From the NCBI GenBank assembly GCA_013287375.1, contig JABDDX010000007.1:1-50609 (forward strand): a stretch of DNA of 50,609 nt, read 5' to 3'. Below the pieces are notes generated by a model. It was not told where the DNA came from and made no database searches. It saw nothing but the letters and a program-made list of their open reading frames with translations. This DNA comes from Bacteroidota bacterium (GTDB taxonomy: Bacteria; Bacteroidota; Bacteroidia; Sphingobacteriales; Sphingobacteriaceae). Positions 46,310-50,609 of the stretch are shown piece by piece. The position numbers were made by a program, and so were the translations under genes. Numbering within the stretch: position 1 is the first letter of the stretch; the number at the start of each line of letters is the position of its first letter.

Positions 46310-47658
46310 ACCCAATAGGCGATAACGCTTCTGCGCTTAGTACCCAGATGCAGTGGTTGGCACAGGTAATTGATACCCGTATGCTTTTATATTGGCAATT
46401 GCCTTGTGAATATAATTCTATATTCGATATTCCGGCGGTTATTACAGTTGATGACAACTCAATTTTTGGGCGTATTGTAGAGCATTACCAAATGGATTTC
46501 GCAGAACGTCTGATTTTACTAATGGCGCTTGCTCCACATGTTCAACCCCATTTGCTGGATGTTTTTTTTAAAAAAAATGCTGATTACGACCGGGTTTTTA
46601 CCGAGTTTGGTGGTGTTAAGGGGCAAAATCACAATGGCTTTATTCCCACCGGCGAAACTATCGCCTTTATACTCGATCCGAATGATCTGAACCTGCGGTT
46701 TGCGTTATTTAATATTTTTAGTGCCGACCACTTCTTCAGTAAATTCAACATACTAAAACTCGAAAATCATCATCCCGGCGAACCCCTTTTAAGCGGTGTG
46801 CTCCGTATCTCAACTGAATATTTAAGCCTTTTTACTACAGGCGAAAATCGCAGGCCCGATTATAGTGCCAATTTTCCGGCAAAGCGTATTACCACACTGC
46901 TTGGATGGGATGACTTGGTATTGGATGACGCGGTGTTAAACGAAGTAGGAGAGATACAGGACTGGATAGTGCATGGTAAAACACTTATTGATGATTGGGG
47001 GATGGGGGGTAAAATAAAACCGGGTTTCCGTACTTTGTTTTATGGGCCACCGGGCACAGGTAAAACCTTAACGGCAAGTTTGCTGGGTAAAGCAACTGGG
47101 CTTGATGTTTATCGCATCGATCTGTCGATGGTGGTATCAAAGTTTATTGGCGAAACCGAAAAGAATATGGCCAATATTTTTGATCAGGCCGAAAGCAAAA
47201 ATTGGATCTTATTTTTTGATGAGGCTGATGCTTTGTTTGGCAAACGGACACAAACCAACAGCTCTAATGACAAACACGCCAATCAGGAAGTTGCCTACCT
47301 GTTGCAACGTGTTGAAGATTTTCCGGGAGTGGTTATATTGGCCACCAATATAAGGGCTAACCTTGATGAGGCTTTTAGTCGTCGTTTTCAATCCATGATC
47401 TATTTTGCCATGCCCGGCCCCAACCAGCGTAAGCAGCTGTGGCAAACGGCTTTCTCAGATAAAACACAATTTGAGCCAAAGCTTATACAAAAGTTTGACG
47501 AAATAGCCAGTAAGTATGAAATGGCCGGTGGCGCGATTATTAATGTGGTGCGGTATGCATCATTAATGGCATTAAAGCGCGGTAATAATGTAATCAGGTA
47601 TGACGATGTATTGGAAGGCATCCGTAAAGAATACCGTAAAGATGGTAAAACAGTATGA
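46300..47658 (+). CDS. AAA+ ATPase (Afp15-like)
   Basis: Assembly or cargo-loading ATPase of the injection system. The 452-residue product has an N-terminal winged region (about 1-190) and a C-terminal AAA+ domain: Walker A GPPGTGKT at about 249-256, Walker B LFFDEAD with Asp307/Glu308, sensor-1 region VVILATNIRANLD, and the arginine-finger region FSRRFQSMIYF. In Afp and PVC the equivalent protein is needed for particle assembly and has been linked to cargo loading. It overlaps the tape measure by 10 bases and the methyltransferase by 4 (ATGA), so all three are translationally coupled. Confidence 0.93.
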   Translation: MDINPIGDNASALSTQMQWLAQVIDTRMLLYWQLPCEYNSIFDIPAVITVDDNSIFGRIVEHYQMDFAERLILLMALAPHVQPHLLDVFFKKNADYDRVFTEFGGVKGQNHNGFIPTGETIAFILDPNDLNLRFALFNIFSADHFFSKFNILKLENHHPGEPLLSGVLRISTEYLSLFTTGENRRPDYSANFPAKRITTLLGWDDLVLDDAVLNEVGEIQDWIVHGKTLIDDWGMGGKIKPGFRTLFYGPPGTGKTLTASLLGKATGLDVYRIDLSMVVSKFIGETEKNMANIFDQAESKNWILFFDEADALFGKRTQTNSSNDKHANQEVAYLLQRVEDFPGVVILATNIRANLDEAFSRRFQSMIYFAMPGPNQRKQLWQTAFSDKTQFEPKLIQKFDEIASKYEMAGGAIINVVRYASLMALKRGNNVIRYDDVLEGIRKEYRKDGKTV

Positions 47659-48257
47659 CAATAGTTGATAGACTTACAGTTCGTCGTTTTCACGAAATAC
47701 GTACCGACCAACATGGTGAAGGTACCACACAGGCCTTAGGCTGGAAAAATTTTCACAGCCAGCAGGCTCGTTTTGCCATGCTGGAAGATATTGGCGATAT
47801 GAATGATTGCTCAGTATTGGATATTGGATGCGGCCATGGTGATCTGCGTGCTTATCTCGACGATAAATATCCCAGATTGCGATACGCAGGTATCGATCAG
47901 ATGGAAAGCTTTCTGGATATAGCGATAGACCGTTACGCGCACTTGCCCGATACCGCTTTTTATCATGGCGACTGTTATTCGGCGGAGTTGCCAGGTATGG
48001 ATTATGTGCTGGCCTGCGGCAGTTTGAGTTATCGTAATAGCGATGAAGATTTTATAGAGCAGATGATCAGCAAATTATTTAACACCTGCCGAATTGCATT
48101 AGGGTTTAACTTATTAAGCAGGGTAGATGAGCCCGGTGGTATTTTAATGGCTTATGCTCCGGAAGTGATTGTAAAGTATTGCCGTACCTTAACTGATAAC
48201 GTGGTATTACACCAGGAATATTTTAATGATGATTTTACGGTTTGGATGTATAAGTAA
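47655..48257 (+). CDS. Class I SAM-dependent methyltransferase coupled to the eCIS operon
   Basis: Rossmann-fold methyltransferase of 200 residues. Motif I is VLDIGCGHGDL (54-64), followed by YAGIDQMESFLDIA (acidic ribose-binding end) and a motif IV region DYVLACGSLSYRNSDEDF. The target is unknown; nothing indicates DNA, protein or small molecule. Its ATG overlaps the ATPase stop (ATGA), so it belongs to the operon, yet methyltransferases are not core particle parts. Its stop codon abuts that of the convergent cargo gene with no base between. It might modify cargo or particle proteins, but that is only inference. Confidence 0.88.
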   Translation: MTIVDRLTVRRFHEIRTDQHGEGTTQALGWKNFHSQQARFAMLEDIGDMNDCSVLDIGCGHGDLRAYLDDKYPRLRYAGIDQMESFLDIAIDRYAHLPDTAFYHGDCYSAELPGMDYVLACGSLSYRNSDEDFIEQMISKLFNTCRIALGFNLLSRVDEPGGILMAYAPEVIVKYCRTLTDNVVLHQEYFNDDFTVWMYK

Positions 48258-50372
48258 CTAATCATAATAGTACGATTTCTTATCAGGGCAATCCGCTTCA
48301 AAATGATTCCCACCGGTATGGAAAATATGAATTGCGGTTCCGCCTTGTTCTCCAATGGTTTCATTTGGTATCTGGCTATTAATATTATAATGAATAATGA
48401 TATCCTGATCGATGCCTAATTCTTCATTGATAATTGCAATAGTTTCAGGGCTCGCAACAAGCATTTCGCCAATTTGGCCCACTCTACTTCTAATTCTTAT
48501 AAGTTCACCTAAATTTGCATTTCTGTTTAACCTATTTTGTGCAATAGCATTGATCAGGCAATTGTTAATTTCTATCAAATAACTTACCTCTTGTTCATAT
48601 CGTTCTCTTGTCTTTTTTTTCCTTGTTTTTTCTGTCACCAAACTGCGGCCTTTTTTGCGGGCCGGATGATAAAAGGGGTTTTCTCCTATAAACACGTCTG
48701 AAAATTTTTCAACAGATTTCCCAATCAATTCTTTTGCCTCATTAACATAATCTATGGCAGAACTGCCTTTTATAAAATCACATGATATTGCACCTATAGT
48801 TTCAGCCATATCTTCAGTAATTGTACCGGTTTCACCAAAAAAGGTGTTAAAGATGGTTTCAAGTTTTTGCTTTTTACGCTCAGGGACACTCGTTTCATTT
48901 TCAGACTCATCATCCTTTGTTGATGAAGTGAACTCTTTTTCTAATTCAGAAGTTAAATTTTTGTAATTGAATTCTGAACTTGTTCCTTTGCGTTTATAGG
49001 ATTTTTTATCATTGCTTTCTACTAATGGCGTAGCATAAATATCTTTCGTACCTGGGTCCTTATATTCAAAATATCCCGGGCCTATTTGTACTATAAACGG
49101 AAGCAGTTTATAGTCATCCCGTTTCACAATTTGCCTGCATAATCTTATACAATCTTTCAAACTTAAAATAGGTACGTTACGCACTAATTGTCCTTTGCCG
49201 CGCTCCAATGTTATTTCACCTATTTTACTTTTATTAATTACTTCAGGTAGGTCCAGATCGTTCTCATCATCCGAGTCCCAGTTTGAAAAATCTTCCAGGC
49301 CAGATAGCTCCACTCCGGTAGGGATCAAATCTTTGGGAGTTGGAATTATGTATCGTGGATTTTGCTTACTCTTTCCCGATTTAATATTCCACGCTCTCAG
49401 TAGGTTTGTCCTATGTTCCTGAGGGTTTTTTGTGTTATTTACATACTCGGTTATTGTTATAAAGCTAACTTCAATATTTAATTTTTCTTTTTTGACATAG
49501 TTTTTAGCCGTTTTTTTTGTTTTTTGTATTGTTGTATTGTTACGCAATAGGCGCAGCGGGCTTATTGACGATGACTCGACTTTATTCTCTGTCAAGTCAG
49601 TGCCTTTTTTGTCCGCCATGAATTTCATTTGCATAGCCTTTGCTCCCATTACATCAGCCTCGTTTTCCAGCCCCGGATCATCATTAACCGCAACTCCGGT
49701 TTTCATTTGAATAGTTGGCTGTACGCGACCTTGTTTTTGTTGTGCCACGTGCCAGGCTTCGTGCGGTAAATGTTTCTCTTGCCCGGGTGCAACGTGTATA
49801 TCAGTGCCTTGCGCATAGGCTAGTGCATTCAATTGAGCAGGTTGTGATGAGTTATAATGCACCTTTACATCGTCCATGCTAAAACCCGATAGGTTTTCAA
49901 CACCTGACTTTAAATTATCAGGTAACCCGGTTTTGTTTCCCTTTTTTTGAACAGCTTGGAATTTATCTTGTACAGGTAATTCTTCTTCGGGTATGCCTGC
50001 CTTTTGAACAGGATCACTTTTTAACTGAAAAGGTTTTTTTTGCAGTGGATCTTCTTCGGGTAATCCTGATTTTTGTACCGTATCACTTTTTAGCTGAAAT
50101 GGCATCATTTGCAACGGCTCTTCTTCCGTCTCGCTCTGTTTCTGGATAGTAAATTTGCCTTGTACAGGTAATTCTTCCTCATCGCCAAGCTCTTTTCTTT
50201 GAAATGTATCACTTTTTAACTGAACAGCTTTCATTTGCAATTCTTCTTGTGATACTTCTTTTTTTTGTAATGCGGGTACTGCCGCCATACTACTACCATT
50301 ATTGCCGGTATTTTGACTAGCAATGGATTTTGAGGCGGTATATGAGTTCTTTTCAGCGAGAATACTTGGCAT
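48258..50372 (-). CDS. eCIS-core (DUF4157) cargo protein with OTU-like C-terminal domain
   Basis: Likely effector of the injection system, 704 residues. Residues 40-145 are low-complexity with repeated FQLKSD-VQK units (50-60, 92-101, 115-124) and two ELPVQxKF units. Residues 148-222 are the DUF4157 eCIS-core domain: FSMDDVKVHYNSSQPAQLNA, then GTDIHVAPGQEKHLPHEAWH with zinc-type HExxH (His204, Glu205, His208). Residues 280-560 are not recognised. The C-terminal end has NNCLINAIAQNR (Cys605) and HIFHTGGNHFEA (His690), which fits the Cys and His blocks of OTU-like papain-fold peptidases; many OTU proteases cut ubiquitin. Basic segments PERKKQK and EKTRKKKTRER resemble nuclear-targeting signals. 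No signal peptide, as expected for loaded cargo. OTU assignment is moderate. Confidence 0.8.
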   Translation of the reverse strand: MPSILAEKNSYTASKSIASQNTGNNGSSMAAVPALQKKEVSQEELQMKAVQLKSDTFQRKELGDEEELPVQGKFTIQKQSETEEEPLQMMPFQLKSDTVQKSGLPEEDPLQKKPFQLKSDPVQKAGIPEEELPVQDKFQAVQKKGNKTGLPDNLKSGVENLSGFSMDDVKVHYNSSQPAQLNALAYAQGTDIHVAPGQEKHLPHEAWHVAQQKQGRVQPTIQMKTGVAVNDDPGLENEADVMGAKAMQMKFMADKKGTDLTENKVESSSISPLRLLRNNTTIQKTKKTAKNYVKKEKLNIEVSFITITEYVNNTKNPQEHRTNLLRAWNIKSGKSKQNPRYIIPTPKDLIPTGVELSGLEDFSNWDSDDENDLDLPEVINKSKIGEITLERGKGQLVRNVPILSLKDCIRLCRQIVKRDDYKLLPFIVQIGPGYFEYKDPGTKDIYATPLVESNDKKSYKRKGTSSEFNYKNLTSELEKEFTSSTKDDESENETSVPERKKQKLETIFNTFFGETGTITEDMAETIGAISCDFIKGSSAIDYVNEAKELIGKSVEKFSDVFIGENPFYHPARKKGRSLVTEKTRKKKTRERYEQEVSYLIEINNCLINAIAQNRLNRNANLGELIRIRSRVGQIGEMLVASPETIAIINEELGIDQDIIIHYNINSQIPNETIGEQGGTAIHIFHTGGNHFEADCPDKKSYYYD

Positions 50373-50402
50373 GGTTTAGATTTTGAAGTAATTACCTGAG
50401 TA

Positions 50403-50433
50403 TAAATTTATTATAATTGATTTGTAATTGCAA
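50403..50433 (-). promoter_or_regulatory. Possible Bacteroidota-type promoter of the cargo gene
   Basis: On the minus strand TTG (50433-50431), 20 bases, then TAAATTTA (50410-50403), close to the -33 TTG / -7 TAnnTTTG pattern of Bacteroidota sigma-A promoters. It is about 30 bases upstream of the start at 50372. The surrounding DNA is very AT-rich, so chance matches are likely. If real, the cargo gene is expressed apart from the particle operon. Confidence 0.35.
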
Positions 50434-50480
50434 CTATCATCTAATAATTAAAATATATTCTGCTGAGTAGCCTAGATACG

Positions 50481-50609
50481 TTATTTATGTTCTTCAAAAA
50501 AGTAAACCACCAACATCGTAGCAGTATTTTTGCCGGTATTTTTAGGTGTATGCGAAATACGCCCGTCAAAAAGTAAAGAGTCCCCTTGTGAAAGGCTTAT
50601 TGTTTGCTC
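50481..50609 (-). CDS. Cupin-domain protein, C-terminal part (runs off the window)
   Basis: Only the last 42 codons are in the window, ending with TAA at 50481-50483. The visible residues (QTISLSQGDSLLFDGRISHT, then a beta strand MLVVYFF) form the end of a cupin barrel of the type fused to Xre/HTH DNA-binding domains in small-molecule-responsive regulators, whose final segment also reads D-G-x-x-x-H. The DNA-binding part would lie outside the window, so the regulator reading is inference. Not obviously linked to the injection system. Confidence 0.7.
   Translation of the reverse strand, partial: EQTISLSQGDSLLFDGRISHTPKNTGKNTATMLVVYFFEEHK

Noticed and set aside
26939..48257. Type VI secretion system or prophage
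   Set aside because: No TssJ/L/M, TssK or ClpV-like genes and no phage head, terminase, integrase or lysis genes; DUF4255, CIS_TMP, AAA+ and DUF4157 genes point to eCIS.
1..50609. CRISPR array, tRNA, rRNA, IS element or riboswitch
   Set aside because: I saw no regularly spaced direct repeats, transposase genes, tRNA-like cloverleaf or known riboswitch core; by eye only, so a short RNA could be missed.

Overview
The window looks like the chromosome of a Bacteroidota bacterium, probably a Sphingobacteriaceae member of the Mucilaginibacter/Pedobacter type. The grounds are the SusC/SusD pairs, an ECF sigma/FecR pair of the Bacteroidota kind, AT-rich intergenic DNA, few Shine-Dalgarno sequences and a DUF5686 outer-membrane protein. 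This is a judgement from protein families; no rRNA or tRNA gene is present to confirm it.

Region 1 (1-18530) is glycan uptake. On the minus strand an ECF sigma factor, a FecR-type anti-sigma, a SusC transducer with an STN signalling domain and a SusD lipoprotein form one operon (6879 to 161). Divergently, a second SusC/SusD pair is followed by a GH92 alpha-mannosidase and a GH18 endo-beta-N-acetylglucosaminidase-like lipoprotein, a combination suited to eukaryotic high-mannose N-glycans. A strong terminator closes this unit. A DUF5686 outer-membrane protein with a regulatory carboxypeptidase-like domain follows.

Region 2 (18585-24433) starts with a REP-like inverted repeat. A minus-strand operon follows, in transcription order: phosphonatase-like HAD hydrolase, DUF5690 MFS-like transporter, TIGR03364-type FAD amine oxidoreductase, and Tat-exported phosphocholine-type phospholipase C. 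It could release, import and catabolise phospholipid or phosphonolipid head groups. Two of the four genes carry a single in-frame TGA with intact coding sequence on both sides.

Region 3 (24592-50372) is a contractile injection system of the extracellular (eCIS, Afp/PVC/MAC-like) type. A plus-strand operon of about 21 kb (26939-48257) encodes cap (DUF4255), an unknown protein, one sheath, two tube proteins, a DUF5908 mini-protein, LysM hub protein, VgrG-like spike, PAAR tip, gp25, two large baseplate proteins with a fibre-like protein between them, a tape measure, an AAA+ ATPase and an unexpected SAM methyltransferase. A divergent GH18-like membrane protein that has lost its catalytic acid lies upstream. 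Downstream and convergent is a cargo candidate: an eCIS-core (DUF4157) domain followed by a C-terminal region with an OTU-like Cys/His pattern, suggesting a deubiquitinase-like effector aimed at eukaryotic cells. A partial cupin gene ends the window.

N-glycan harvesting, phospholipase C and a possible ubiquitin-directed eCIS cargo together fit a bacterium that interacts with eukaryotes; that ecological reading is inference.
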